Assembly (NCBI GenBank): GCA_032622095.1
Contig: CP136067.1
Coordinates: 91,006,707 to 91,070,706, forward strand
Reading direction: 5' to 3'
Length of the DNA stretch: 64,000 nucleotides
Origin: Siphonodentalium dalli
Lineage: Eukaryota; Mollusca; Scaphopoda; Gadilida; Siphonodentaliidae
The number at the start of each line of letters is the position of its first letter. The stretch's first letter is position 1. Of this stretch, positions 11,990-23,578 are shown in pieces. Both the position numbers and the translations under genes were made by a program. Below the pieces are notes generated by a model. The model did not search any database and had not been told where the DNA came from. It saw only the letters and a list, made by a program, of their open reading frames with translations.

Positions 11990-12377
11990 GTCAGGGAGAA
12001 CCCAAAACCGATGTACTAAACCTCGATTTGTGTAAAAAACCTCGATCGAGGTTCTTCGAGTATTTCAACTTATACCTATGGGAGGCCAAATTCACATTTA
12101 ATAATTAATTGTGCTTGATTGTGCCTAAGCACAATTAATTATTAAATGTGAATTTGGCCTCCCATAGGTGTAGCCTGTAGGCCTACTGTAAGAGGAAATA
12201 CTCCACACTATATCACTTACACTATATTACTTCCATTAGTATCATATTTGGTTTAGAGTGTTTCCCCTTATATCATGGTGTATGTTTTGACCAGTGATCA
12301 CATGGTCTCGAAGAACCTCGATCGAGGTTTTTCACACAAATCGAGGTTTAGTACATCGATTTTGGGTTCTCCCTGAC
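11990..12377. mobile_element. MITE with ~70 bp TIRs and an internal perfect hairpin
   Basis: Arms 11990-12060 and 12307-12377 are nearly perfect inverted repeats, each including the self-complementary AACCTCGATCGAGGTT. Inside lies a second, perfect hairpin: arms 12074-12116 and 12127-12169 (43 bp each) with a 10-base loop. No protein is encoded. The layout is that of a foldback MITE, or one MITE inside another. Confidence 0.75.
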
Positions 12378-12596
12378 CCTGACCTGACCAATCTTCGAGC
12401 TTGAATTGAAATAAAAAAAAATGAATTTACCACAAGTTGTGCCATGGTTATTTCACAAATGACCGCAAAAAATTGCTATTTCAAATATAATTTAATGTTT
12501 CGCTTGCTGAATTACATGACAGATACATGTATGAATCAAGTATTATTTAAAAACATGCAACATGGCATGACGATTGTACAGTATAACACTACCGTA

Positions 12597-12930
12597 CCAG
12601 AATGAGACTGAGAGCAAGAAGTGATGGAGTCGCACCGAAATGTAGCAGCACCATAATTCCAAGCCGGTCACCCATCCAAGGACTAACCGAGCTTGACGTT
12701 ACTTAACCTCGGTGATCTGACAAAGCATCTAATGGCTGAGACCTGGAGGTTGTATCATGACAGTCCTCTAATGGCCAGACGAGCCCCCAGTGTAACAGGA
12801 TGAGAGAGTGAGAAGTGCGTAAGTTGCACCGAACATTGGCATCACCCGGAAACCCAACCCAGTCAACCATCCAAAGACTAACTGAGCTTGACGTTGCGTC
12901 TAACGACCGTGTCCAAGAAATCTAGACCTC
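12597..12930 (-). repeat. Two tandem 5S-rRNA-like (SINE3-like) repeats
   Basis: Read on the minus strand, both ~200 bp units (about 12597-12795 and 12796-12930) contain a core resembling the internal promoter half of 5S rRNA. The first has GGTTAGTCCTTGGATGGGTG followed by ACCGGCTTGG, matching the 5S box C region. It also has a TTAAGTAACGTCAAGCTCGG stretch like the box A/intermediate element. The second copy is more diverged. Flanking parts of the units also match, so this is a tandemly duplicated 5S-derived repeat rather than a functional rRNA gene. Confidence 0.6.
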
Positions 12931-13077
12931 TCGGGTAGAAGAGTCATCTGCCTTCTATATTTACAACCATATTATTCCTTTTCATGAAAATAAATTAAAT
13001 TTAAAGCAAGTCAAAGATGTTAAATAAGTTATGTTTAAAAATATTATGCAATAATGCATGAAATTGATAATTTTACG

Positions 13078-13107
13078 TTCAGACGACCACGATACAATCG
13101 TAAGCGG
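13078..13107. repeat. Outer inverted repeat arm flanking the hAT insertion
   Basis: GTTCAGACGACCACGATAC followed by AATCGTAAG is mirrored at about 17216-17247 (CTTACGATTGTATCTTGGTC then GTCTGAAC). Both lie outside the hAT ends, so an older MITE appears to have been split by the hAT insertion. Confidence 0.6.
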
Positions 13108-13807
13108 AAAGATTTCCGTCGCAGGAAGTAACCGGTAGCTCGATTGCGCATGCTAACATCAAAATCGTTGGTCATAAATTGATATCAAGCGCTGTTTGAT
13201 TTTAGATGCGAAATGTGGATATCCTTGGTTACCTCTACTTGCGATGTAATCGCAGCCGTATAGGCCTGTAACGATTCATCGTGATTTCGATTTATCGCGA
13301 TTCGTCATTCATGATTCTATACGCGATTCATTTGTCTGTATTTTCGATACACTACGATACAGTTCCGCTTCCGTATTATGCAGTTACCATCCGAAGTGAA
13401 TCGGGACCCCTCGTTCGTTCCCGTAAGCTGTGAATGCTTACGAAGTTTTATTGGAAGTAAATCTGTAAATTTCGTTTGTTTCCGTGAGCTGGCACTTTGA
13501 CCTTTGACACAAACGTTGGCAGAAGTGATATGACTGACCTCCGTAACCTAGCCTCAGACTGTAAGCCATGCTCTGAGAGGTTTAATTTGATGACCTGCTG
13601 TGATTTCAATCAATCAAATACTAGTGTATTGGATATATCGTCTGCGCAAAACAACAACACGTGGGCCGTGGAAAGATGTTTGCTCAAGAAAGCTTAAAAC
13701 TTGTCAATCCGACAGCGGCCTACAGGTAGAAAATCTGGCAGTATTTCGGTTTTGGGACGTAACCCTTTGAGGATGGAAAGCCATGCATTAAGACAGGCAG
13801 AACTAAA

Positions 13808-13918
13808 ACGATATGCAAATTATGTTCGACGGCAACCTCTTACAAGACTGGTGTTACGACCAACATGTCACACCATTTGAAACGACATCATTCTCAGCCA
13901 GCTGTTGTGATTATATGA
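13808..13918 (+). pseudogene. BED zinc finger of a hAT transposase (fragment)
   Basis: A short open stretch encodes a BED-type finger: Cys (13814), Cys (13823), then Thr-Asn-Met-Ser-His-His-Leu-Lys-Arg-His-His, with the metal-binding histidines at 13871/13874 and 13886/13889. BED fingers bind DNA at the N-terminus of hAT transposases. Stops lie in frame upstream and downstream. The catalytic and dimerisation regions expected further on are not found. Confidence 0.65.
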
Positions 13919-13924
13919 TATACT

Positions 13925-16708
13925 AGCAGGGTTACCCGGCGTTGCCCAGGTTAATGTATGCTGTGGGTATTTGTTGGGAATAGAGAATGCTCTTGCTTAA
14001 AGTGTTATACGTTTTCTCATAAATTGTATATTGAAATAACATCACAATACATGATTATTACAGTCATGGAATATAAGTAGTGGCTCACCTTGTCAATTGT
14101 CATTCTGTTTATCGCGATTAATCCGTTCAACCAATAATGAAGTATTTATTTATTTACAACTGCGTATATATTAGACGTTATAATATGATACATGAACATC
14201 ATAAACACATTAGTTCGATAAAAGATGATAATTGGGTTTTACATATTGAGATGTATCAATCAATCTAGTGGGTTGGACTAAGATCTCGAGGACACCTGGC
14301 TATCATATCTCCATGAAGATACAGATGTTTCAAAGAAATTTCCAGGTGCTCCTCTGTTCATTGTGCTATATATTGGCTAAATATTCTTAGTTTAAACGAA
14401 ATGTTGCTGCGCACATATATCAGCTACATGTGCAAGGCACAGAGCGAGATTTTGAGTTGTTTATGTCAGTCGATGAGTCTGTTCTAAAACCCTTGTCAGA
14501 TGTCAGTATTGGTAGGATCCTGAAAAGTCTTGTGCTACTACTGCATTTTCTTCTATATCAGAAGAAACTATATTTGACTGCACACTGTGACCACTATTTT
14601 TGAACAGGCCTTCCATATCTCTTGACAAATTGTAACTTTTTGTGGAAACTGTATTGAATGGAACAGACTAAATTTTGTTATTATATATATGCAATCCTCT
14701 GACGGTTCGAGGTCTCTCAGTTTGCACGAATATATGTATCTCTTCAATAGAATGATAAATATACGCTTAATGCCTCTTCTAGTTATCTCTTTTTGCTAGC
14801 TCATTGTGTGAATGCCTTGATTGCCATTCCCATATAAATATGACTGTTAAGAAGATATAATTGTTCAAGTGACTTATGTGGGTCACCATATGTCGGGATT
14901 GTGAAATGTGAACGCCCAACTACTTAAAATGATATGGAGATGGCCTGGTGACTGTATATAACTTATATGTGGATATCGGCGAATAGCAATATTATCAATG
15001 ATAGTGCATGTTCGCTCGCCATCCGTGACGCAAACGACACCAAATGTGATTTAATTCATGGTATATCCTTAGAGAAAAACGTGTGTGAATTTGGTGGAAT
15101 TTGGTTTATTAAACCAATTATTGATGCAACGCTGACCCGAACAACGCCATATTGCGAAGGTGATTATGTATTCGTTTGGTGGAAATCAGCGACAAAACTA
15201 ATTCACCATATTGTTTTAATTTCCCCTCCCACCAACAGCGTCATTTTAGAACATTTTAACCCGCACCATTATCTTCCTTGTAAAAAGTTACCCCTCTTAG
15301 AACGCCTTGGTGCCATCTCGATTGTACCACGTGCAGTTATATATAGAACGAACACAGACAGACAAAAATACAGACAGACAGCACGATTTTATTTCTTGTA
15401 TCATTTGAGAAGAACGTGTCTGAATTTGATGGTAATTGGTACTAAAAATATTTTGTATAAGTTTTGGTGACCCTCCCGTCCCTATTTCGGACTCAATCTG
15501 CACACACTAAGACTCATTAGAGATTAGAGATGCATATATATGAAATTGGTGAAAATTGGCGAGTATACAAATTCGTATCAAATTTAAGGTCCCCATATCT
15601 CTCACCCATAGGGCACCAATTTGGTGTATCTAAACCACACGATAAGATTCCTCGTATCACGGAGAAGAATATGTATCAATCTGGTGGAAATCGGCACTAA
15701 ACATATAGATATAATTTGTTGTGTCCCTCTCATCTCTATACACCACTGACTCGAATGGCCCCACTTGTGACATCCTTAAACCACACGATTACACTCCTGA
15801 TATCATGGAGATGATTGTTTATAAGTTTGATGATAATCGGCGACTAAGCAATTTTTTTTTATCAAATTTGGTGCCAATCCCTCCCCTTTCCATCTCTCAC
15901 CCAATAAGCACCACTATGGCGTCTTTAAATCACGATTATATTCCACGTATCATGGATAAGAACGTGTATCAATTTGGTGGAAATTGGCGCTAAAAAAATT
16001 GTGCATCAATTTTGGTGCCCCTGTCCCTTTCAATGCAACCCTGACTCGAATGAGGCCACATTTGACAGATAAAAGCCACACCATTAGACTCCTCATACCA
16101 TGGGGATGATTGTGTATAAGTGTGGTGGCAATCGGCGACTTATTATCAAATTTAGTGCCCACCCCTCCAAATCTCTCATCCAAAAACAACAATTTGGCGT
16201 TGTTAAATCGCACAATTAGATTCCGTGTATCATGAAGAAGAATATATATCAATTTGGTGGAAATCGGCGCTATAATTAGTTTTATCATCACCGAGTCAAT
16301 TTTGGTGCCCCTCTCCCCTTCCGTTCATCCCTGACTCAAACGACGCTACTTTTGACATATTTAAACCACACCGTTGGATTATTCATATCATGGGGATGAT
16401 TATATATAAGTTTGTTGGCAATCGGCGACAGACAAAAAAATCTGCCCCCCCCCCCTTCCGCGAACGGCGCGACTTTTGCCATATTTAAACCACGCCATTA
16501 GATTCCTCATATTATGGGGATGATTATATATAAGTTTGGTGGCAATCGGCGACAATTTTTTGTTCTGCCCCTGCCCGTTTCTGCCCCTGAAAACAACGGC
16601 GTGACTTTAGAAAATTATAACCCCGACCATTATCTTTCTCGTAAAAATATACTCCTAGTAGACACCTTTGGCATCATGTAGATGGTCCCCTGTGAATTTA
16701 TATAGAAC

Positions 16709-16743
<35 letters not shown>

Positions 16744-16760
16744 TTCGCAAATATAGATAT
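13925..16760. repeat. Dispersed repeat with degenerate ~150-290 bp internal units
   Basis: The segment begins near CAGGGTTACCCGGCGTTGCC and contains repeated blocks of the type TTTGGTGGAAATCGGCGACT, AAACCACACCATTAGA and CATGGGGATGATT (about 14960-16640). It ends with an ACAG microsatellite (about 16711-16742). Related fragments occur at about 39930-40480, 58930-59010 and 62460-63025. The 167-codon frame at 14967-15470 falls inside these units and is not called as a gene. Confidence 0.6.
16709..16743. repeat. (ACAG)n microsatellite
   Basis: About eight perfect ACAG units mark the end of the dispersed repeat. Confidence 0.9.
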
Positions 16761-17099
16761 AGATAAACAGATGAGTGAGAAACTTTTCAACTCTTTTACC
16801 GTCTTCAGTATCAATATGTCATGTTGTACTGGTATTTCCGGATGTATACGAGCATACTACATTACTACATACTACAATACACATATAACTAAACAATTAT
16901 GAAAGTCCACAGTAATATTAGAAAAACTATCATTAAAACTCAACCTGAGAGATGTGCAAATTTGGAGTGTTGAATAGCTATTTCCTGGTGGGATAAAATT
17001 TTGCCTATCAGTAATCACGATACGTATCGTATCGTTGGCCCCGTATCGCGATACATATTGTATCGTGACCAAGCATATCGTTACAGGCCGACAGCCGTG

Positions 17100-17791
17100 T
17101 GTACGTAAAAATCGTAGCTGGCAATGGTCGTAGGGTAGTCAATCACATTCTTTAGAACAACATATGCTATCATAATGTACGATGAGATTGCAATCGTCTG
17201 AACAAACTATTCCTCCACTTACGATTGTATCTTGGTCGTCTGAACATACACTAAGTTGTTCCCACAGTATGTTATACTTGTGATAGTTAGTATTAGTTAC
17301 TAGTACAGTATGCATCCATGCACAGTGTTCACCTGCCCCTGGCGTATTATGATAATCACCAACCAATCATCAGAAATTAGGAAATGATGGAATCGAGATA
17401 AAAAAAGATGCATGCAAATTTCAATGACGTGCCTAAAAACCAGGTAGAAAATGTAATGTTGCGAAAAATACATAATAATGCAATACTTCAGTATGGACAG
17501 TATGTCGTGATATAATATTAGTATACGAACATTTGCAAAACTAACTGTCAAGACTCAAGCAAGGTTTCGGTCAACATTGTGTGGCTATATAAATCACTAA
17601 ACCTTCACATGACGCAAACATTCTATTATTGGCTGACCTCGGGTTAAGTCAGAACGAATCGTGTTATGTTCCAATTTTTTTGCTGTGATGACTTGCTTTC
17701 ACATGCCCAAGTTGTACCCACTAACCAAGTTGTCCCTACCATCTAGGAAGCCCAGGCTAGACCGTTAACTTCTGGGTTGCCCTGGCTGATG
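17100..17791. other. No gene seen
   Basis: Apart from the right arm of the outer split MITE (17216-17247), I recognise nothing here. Confidence 0.4.
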
Positions 17792-18171
17792 TACCCTGCT
17801 GGACAAAACAAGTGTCCATTGGCACCGCGGTGTATTTACCGTTCGACCGCGGTGTCAGAGTTTGTAACTGCACCGCGTCTGAGCGGCAAGTACACCGCGG
17901 CCAAACGTCAAGTACACATGTACACCGTGGCCGAAAAGCAACTACAACGGGACCGCATGGCATGTACACCGTGGTTAGATTTCTGGTTTGTATTGTCTTT
18001 TTTCAGTTTAATGAATGTACACAGCGGTAACTACACCATGGCCGAATGACAAATACACCGCGGCCCAACTGTAGTTAGCCGGTGGAGCCGCGATGTAGTT
18101 GCATTTCGGCCGCGGTGGCAATGATAACCGCACCGTGGTTAAGTGGGACACTTGTTTTACCCAGCAGGGTA
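17792..18171. mobile_element. ACCGCGGTG-rich MITE, copy 1
   Basis: TIRs of about 25 bp start TACCCTGCTGGACAAAAC and end with the inverted CAGCAGGGTA, leaving TA at each end as a possible target. Inside, the 8-9 bp palindromic word ACCGCGGTG and the phrase CCGAACGGCAAGTACAC recur in both orientations many times. The short frames here are repeat shadows. A second copy is 20564-20936. Confidence 0.75.
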
Positions 18172-18175
18172 AAAA

Positions 18176-19590
18176 GCTTGGTGGGAAAGCTTATGGTACA
18201 TAAAAAACATGGCCACCAGCGGCCATCTTGGATTTCAATATCCAATCCATTAGAACGGTCTACAGGTCGTACTGTTCGTCTGATCATCATGAAATTTGTC
18301 ATGGATGTTAATATTGACATGTAGATGGGAACGAGTAATTTTGGGGTCATTCGACCAAAAAACATGGACGTCGACAGCCATCTTGGATTTTACTCTTTGC
18401 ATGACTAAATTCTTTGGCACGCCCTACATGTTGTACCTTTGGTCGGATCATCATGAAATTTGTCATGGATGTTAATATTTACATGTAGATGGGAAACGAG
18501 TACTTTTGGGGTCATTCAGCCAAAAAACATGGCCGCTGGCAGCTATCTCAGCTGGCTATCTTGGATTTTACTCTTTGCGTGACTAAATCCTTTGGCACGG
18601 GCTACAGGTCGTACCTTTGGTCGGATCATCATAAAATTTGTCATGAATGTTGACAATGACATGTAGATGGGAATGAGTCATTTTGGGGTCATTTGGCCTA
18701 AACACATGGCCGCCAGCAGCCATCTTGGATTTTACTCTTTGGATGACTAAATCCTTTAGCACGGGCTACATATCGTAGCTTTAGTCTGATCATCATGAAA
18801 TTTGTCATGGCTGTTTAAATTGGAATGTAGATGGGAACGAGTCATGTTGGGGTCATTCGGACATTCGGCTGCCCGCGGCCATCTTTGATTTTAAAATTCA
18901 ATCCATTATCACGGGCTACTGTTCGTCTGGTCATCATTAAATTTGTCATGGGTGTTAATATTGACATGTAGATGGGAACGAGTAATTTTGGGGTTGTTCG
19001 GCCAAAAAACATGGCCGCAGGCAGCCATCTTGGATTTTACTCTTTGCATGACTAAATCCTTTCACACAGGCCACAAGTCGAACCTTTGGTCGGATCATCA
19101 TGAAATTTGTCATGGTTGTTAAATATGACATGTAGATGGGAACGAGTCATTGTCCAGTCATTCGACCAAAAAACATGGCCACCAGCAGCCATCTTGGATT
19201 TTACACTTTGCATGACTAAATCCTTTGGCACGTGCTACAGAACGCACCTTTTGTCAGATCATTGTGAAATTTGTCATGGATGTTGACATTGACATGTAGA
19301 TGAGATCGAGTAATTTTTAGGTTATTCGGCCAAAATCATGGCCGCCAGCAGCCATCTTGGATTTTACTCTTTGCATGACTAAATCCTTTGGCATGGGCTA
19401 CAGGTCGTACCTTTAATCGGATCATTATGAAATTTGTCATGGCTGTTGACATTGGCATGTAGATAACAAGTCATTTTAGGTTCATTTGGTCTTAAAATGT
19501 GTCCACTGGCAGCCATCTTGGATTTTACTCTTTGCATGACTAAATCCTTTGGCACACCCTACAGTCCAATTCCCTCATTCGATCATCTCC
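18176..19590. repeat. ~165 bp satellite array (about 8-9 units)
   Basis: The phrase AAATTTGTCATGGATGTT recurs near 18292, 18458, 18637, 18797, 18939, 19106, 19267 and 19430. Each copy is followed by GACATGTAGATGGGAACGAG, a GGCC...ACATGGCCGCC block, GCCATCTTGGATTTTACTC and TGACTAAATCCTTTGGCAC. Degenerate relatives are at about 21660-22240, 24885-25000 (inverted), 38390-39030 and 50165-50330. Confidence 0.8.
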
Positions 19591-19599
19591 AGACTTCAT

Positions 19600-20440
19600 A
19601 TTAATCTTGATATTGATCTTACTAGATGGAAGCTATCAAATGTTTTTAAATTTTATAGGAAAACATAGCCAATTTTACTGGATTTTACATCTGTAACCAT
19701 CTTGGATTTAACTTTTTTATATACCGGTATACATGTATATGTATCTCTTCATGTTGATAATCTAGTATTACATAGACATTTCAACTTTCCGCACCCCTAA
19801 TCGCTCCACATTAAATTATTCCCTTTCCAAGTTGAGGTACAGTGTCATTGACACTTTCATTATATGAAGTACTTGACTTAATTATTTTAAGTGATTATTG
19901 CAGGAAATGATAATCTGTAACTGCAAACTTGATAATAGTAATAGTATTAACTATTTTTGCGCATACACATATATATACTTAGAAATATTTTACTTGAGTT
20001 AATAAAACTGAATTGAAATGTATATACCGGTATAACTAAAACAACAGGATAAGGAGAATTGCAGATGTGATGCTATTTTCTGCCAACAAATTAGGCCTAC
20101 AATAGTACATGTACGTGTATGGTACACTGAAATTTCCCGAGGCAGTATAATTAATAAAATCTGGACAGACTGGTTGCTATTCATCGTGACATAGGCAGCC
20201 CGATTTTATATCGGATTCCGATTTTTTGCGGTAAATTGCCAATTTGTAGAGCCCTAATTGCACTCGAGATGTGTACTAATAATTTCCCCAGAAAAACTTA
20301 TTCAAACAGACAAAGATGGATAACTCTAAAATCAAGTGTATTAATAATGCAATTTTGACTGAGACCATCCTTTTGACGGCGTGTTTCTGGGCCAGAACAT
20401 ATAGAAATAACAAAACTTCAAAAATTTATATCTGATCACT
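19600..20440. other. No gene seen
   Basis: AT-rich DNA with decayed edges of the neighbouring satellite; no coding or structured element recognised. Confidence 0.4.
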
Positions 20441-20552
20441 CTGAGCGTTGATAGGTTGGTTCCTCGACTCGAATGATCGAATCAATTATTTTTATCCCCG
20501 AAGTCAAAGAAATAGTAATTGATGAGGGCCTGATCGGATTGAGTACCTTTAA
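20440..20552. mobile_element. Solo right arm of the AGGTACTCAATC MITE
   Basis: GGTTCCTCGACTCGAAT through GATCGGATTGAGTACCT, then TTAA (20549-20552), matches the right arm of the intact element at 48319-48633. The left arm is missing. Confidence 0.65.
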
Positions 20553-20563
20553 TTAAATGTCCA

Positions 20564-20936
20564 TACCCCGCTGGACAAAACAAGTGTCCATTGGCACCGC
20601 AGTGTATTTGCCGTTCGGCCGCGGTGTCAGAGTTTGTAACTTCAGTTTAGCACCGCGGCCGAACGGCAAGTACACTGTGGCCCAACAGCAAGTACCCTGC
20701 GGTCGAAATGCAACTACGCTATGTGCACCATGGTTAGATTTCTGGTTTGTATCGTCTTTTTTCAGTTTAATGAACGTACAGTGTACACCGCGGCAACTAC
20801 ACCATGGCTGAACGGCAAGTACACCGCGGCCCAACTGTAGTTAGCCGATGGAGCTGCGGTGTAGTTGCATTTCAGCCGCGGTGGCAACGCTAACTGCACA
20901 GCGGTTAGGTTGACACTTGTTTTGTCAAGCAGGGTA
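20564..20936. mobile_element. ACCGCGGTG-rich MITE, copy 2
   Basis: Same orientation, TIRs and internal order as the copy at 17792-18171, with substitutions throughout. The left terminus reads TACCCCGCTGGACAAAAC. It sits directly beside the solo arm that ends at 20552. Confidence 0.75.
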
Positions 20937-20939
20937 TGT

Positions 20940-21640
20940 ATGCCATATACTAGAATATGTACATGCATAAAGTTACCGGTATAAGCTCATCATTTTGATA
21001 TCAGACTCATATAGAAATCTTGACTTTGTGCTCTTTTCAATTTTCATAGCCTCAAACTTAATGATTGTGCAGACCCAAATAAGCACTGCGTGGGCGAGAT
21101 TTCCCACAAAAATAATAAAGGTGCATGCATGTTTATTTGGAGCCCAAGAGTATGGGTTATGTCGTCAAAACACTATATAACACCAGGTGCCTCGGCTGGG
21201 GTCATTTAATGTTCAGGACGTCAGGGTTAAGTGAAGGGTAGGCCTACATATGTTTTTAAAAATGTGATAATGCGTACACATGGGTTTGCTATCGGTGGCG
21301 ACGCAGTTACTTCAACTGTGTTCCAGAATGTATGGGGGCAATTGGCAATTTGTTTTCAGTTCATTTTCATTGTAAATGTGAACAGTTATTCTGTAGCATA
21401 AATTGCAGCCCTCTTAATTTACGTTGTTTGGCTTCGGCAATATGCTACGGCAACCCTTTGTCTTGGCCCATTTTGCTTCAGCATGCCTGATTACCGTAGC
21501 AAATTATGAGAACCGGTACTGGAATTGTGACAGAAAGTCATTTGGAATGAGAATTCAAAACTTGTGGGTAAAATATTCCCCGGCTCCTAGCACAAGATAT
21601 AGCCAAACTTTTGTTTTCAATTTTCTGGTAAAAATACCTG
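20940..21640. other. No gene seen
   Basis: Only short frames without domain features. Confidence 0.4.
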
Positions 21641-21659
21641 TACATGGCTGCTAACAGCA

Positions 21660-22240
21660 ACAGGCAACATCTCTCATCCGATCGTCACCAAACATAATAT
21701 GGATTCACCATAGTGACATCTAAATGAGAGATTACCCCATCGAAATTCTGGTAAAAAAAACATGGCTGCCAACGGCCATCTTGTTTTTACTCTTTGTTTG
21801 ACTAAATCCTTTAGCACACCCTACATGTAACATCTCTCATCTGATCGTCACCAAACTTCATATGGATCTTCGGGGTTACATCTTGATGGCAGCTATCCCA
21901 TGTTTTCCGAATTTTGTTTAAAAAACATGTCTACCAGCAGCCATACTGGATTTCAAATTTGAATTAATCGGCACACCATGAAGCTCACAATTATTGGTGA
22001 AATGTTTTGAAAATTTAAGGGTACATTACTACATGTATGTTTGGGATCACCTCTAGATGGGAACGATTGAATTTGAACAATTTTCGATGAAATACATGGC
22101 CACTAGCAGGTATCTTGTATTTTACTCTTTGCATCACTAAATTCTTTGGCACACCCTACAGGCCACAACCCTTCATCGAACTTAATATGGATCCTCGATG
22201 TGATCTCTAGATAGGAATTATCATTTTAGTTTTCATTGTT
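21660..22240. repeat. Degenerate satellite related to 18176-19590
   Basis: Several diverged units of about 150 bp contain ACATGGCTGCCAACGGCCAT, TACTCTTTG, ACTAAATCCTTTAGCACACC and CTCATCTGATCGTCACCAAA. Confidence 0.65.
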
Positions 22241-22439
22241 GGCATACAAACATCCCCGTGGTTGTGGGGTTCCACACAGAGGTACAGTGTACCACCATAA
22301 TCAAAGTAATTGACTTGAAAAACAGGGTGATACCCCGGTGAAGACCATTGTATTGCTGGTAGTATACGGTATCCACAGCAGTATAAAGATGGTCACTGCG
22401 GTGGAGTTACGGTACCGTTTGGTCAGGGACGTGGCCAGA

Positions 22440-22670
22440 GGGTCTCCATTGTTGGGGGGGGCGGTGGGTGTCCACTTCTGGAAATTTCAACACTGCACCC
22501 CCTCCCCCTTGAATCTGACCAAAAACACAATTTTGCATAATTCCATTCGCACCTTGCACCCCCCCTTGCCCCTCAATGGTCAGGCCTAATAACCTAGATA
22601 TATTCATAAACCATGGTTCTATATACCGGTACCCGGTATCTGAACCTGAAAAATTCCATAAATACACAGA
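22440..22670. repeat. Dispersed repeat, copy B (partner 9300-9470)
   Basis: Direct-orientation match to 9300-9470, including GGAAATTTCAACACTGCACC and ATATTCATAAACCATGGTTC. C-rich runs are expanded here. Confidence 0.65.
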
Positions 22671-23024
22671 ACGACATGATGTGTAAATGGGTTTGTCGAT
22701 ATGAGAGGGGATGGGTTCACATCAGAAGATTGTTTGCAAGATTGTCGGGATAACTTGGTTACTGGGTACAACTTGGGCATGTGAAAGCGAGTCATCACAG
22801 CAGAAAACCTGGAACAGAACACGATTCGTTCTGTGTCCAGTAAATATTTTGTAACACATGTTTCCTATAAGAGATCTGAATACCAACTAACTTAATGTTA
22901 CCAGTCAATGTGATTATGTCCCAAACCATGTGAACTCGCGATTAGATGCATGGCCAAGTTTGTGCCACACTCAGGAAGATTATAATCCCCACTCTATGCT
23001 AAACCAGGTCATACGTGTGTATTA

Positions 23025-23578
23025 TACCAGCGCCGAAGCCGACCCACCCAAACTCAGTTGCGGTAGTTTATGAAAAAATTTGCTTTAGTATATCTGGGAT
23101 AAATCGCAACCATCTTTCATACGGTACTTTGCGATAATTACTTTGCGATATTATCTTTGACTGATAAATCACAAACAAATTTGCGACACTTACCTTTGCC
23201 ATTGCAAAGATATGTTAATTTGTTTGCAAAGTATTTAACAGTTTTTATCGCAAAGATGATTGCTATTCTGTTATATAAAATTGCGAAAATGTTTGCGATT
23301 TATCGCAAATATGTTTGCGAAGTATTTTACGATCTATCGTAAAGATGTTTGCAATTTATCGCAAAGTTTTGCGATTTATCAACATGTATTTTTAAATAGA
23401 TATTTGGAAAGTGACAGGAGGGTTTTCAAAACTGTGATTTATCATCAGTCAAAGATATCGCAAAGTAATTATCGCAAAGTATGGAAGATGGTTGCGATTT
23501 ATCCCAGATATACTAAAGCAAATGTTTTGTCAGAAACTGCCGCAACTGAGTTTGGGTGGGTCGGCTTCGGTGCTGGTA
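23025..23578. mobile_element. 554 bp MITE with ~155 bp TIRs and a TTTGCGA minisatellite
   Basis: Left arm from 23025 (TACCAGCGCCGAAGCCGACC) pairs with the right arm ending at 23578 (reverse complement TACCAGCACCGAAGCC), extending about 155 bp. The interior (about 23190-23380) is built of ~18-21 bp variants of TTTGCGATTTATCGCAAA, itself partly palindromic. No target duplication is clear. Confidence 0.7.

Larger units (their letters stand above)
13261..17091 (+). mobile_element. hAT-family DNA transposon remnant
   Basis: The left end TAGGCCTGTAACGATTCATC and the right end (reverse complement TCGGCCTGTAACGAT) are inverted repeats. They are flanked by 8 bp near-identical target duplications CAGCCGTA (13253-13260) and CAGCCGTG (17092-17099). 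Both ends go on into degenerate ATCGYGAT-rich subterminal sequence. Inside, at 13808-13918, a BED-type zinc finger is still readable. The remainder of the transposase has been lost or replaced by a different repeat family (13925-16760). Confidence 0.7.

Noticed and set aside
11801-12035. Hydrophobic minus-strand frame (62 codons) as a membrane peptide gene
   Set aside because: Overlaps an antisense frame of equal length next to a MITE end; no supporting features.
12640-12730. Functional 5S rRNA gene
   Set aside because: Too diverged at the ends and embedded in a duplicated repeat unit.
14967-15470. 167-codon frame, the longest outside elements with known genes
   Set aside because: It lies in degenerate repeat units also found at 40 and 62 kb, where the frame is not kept.
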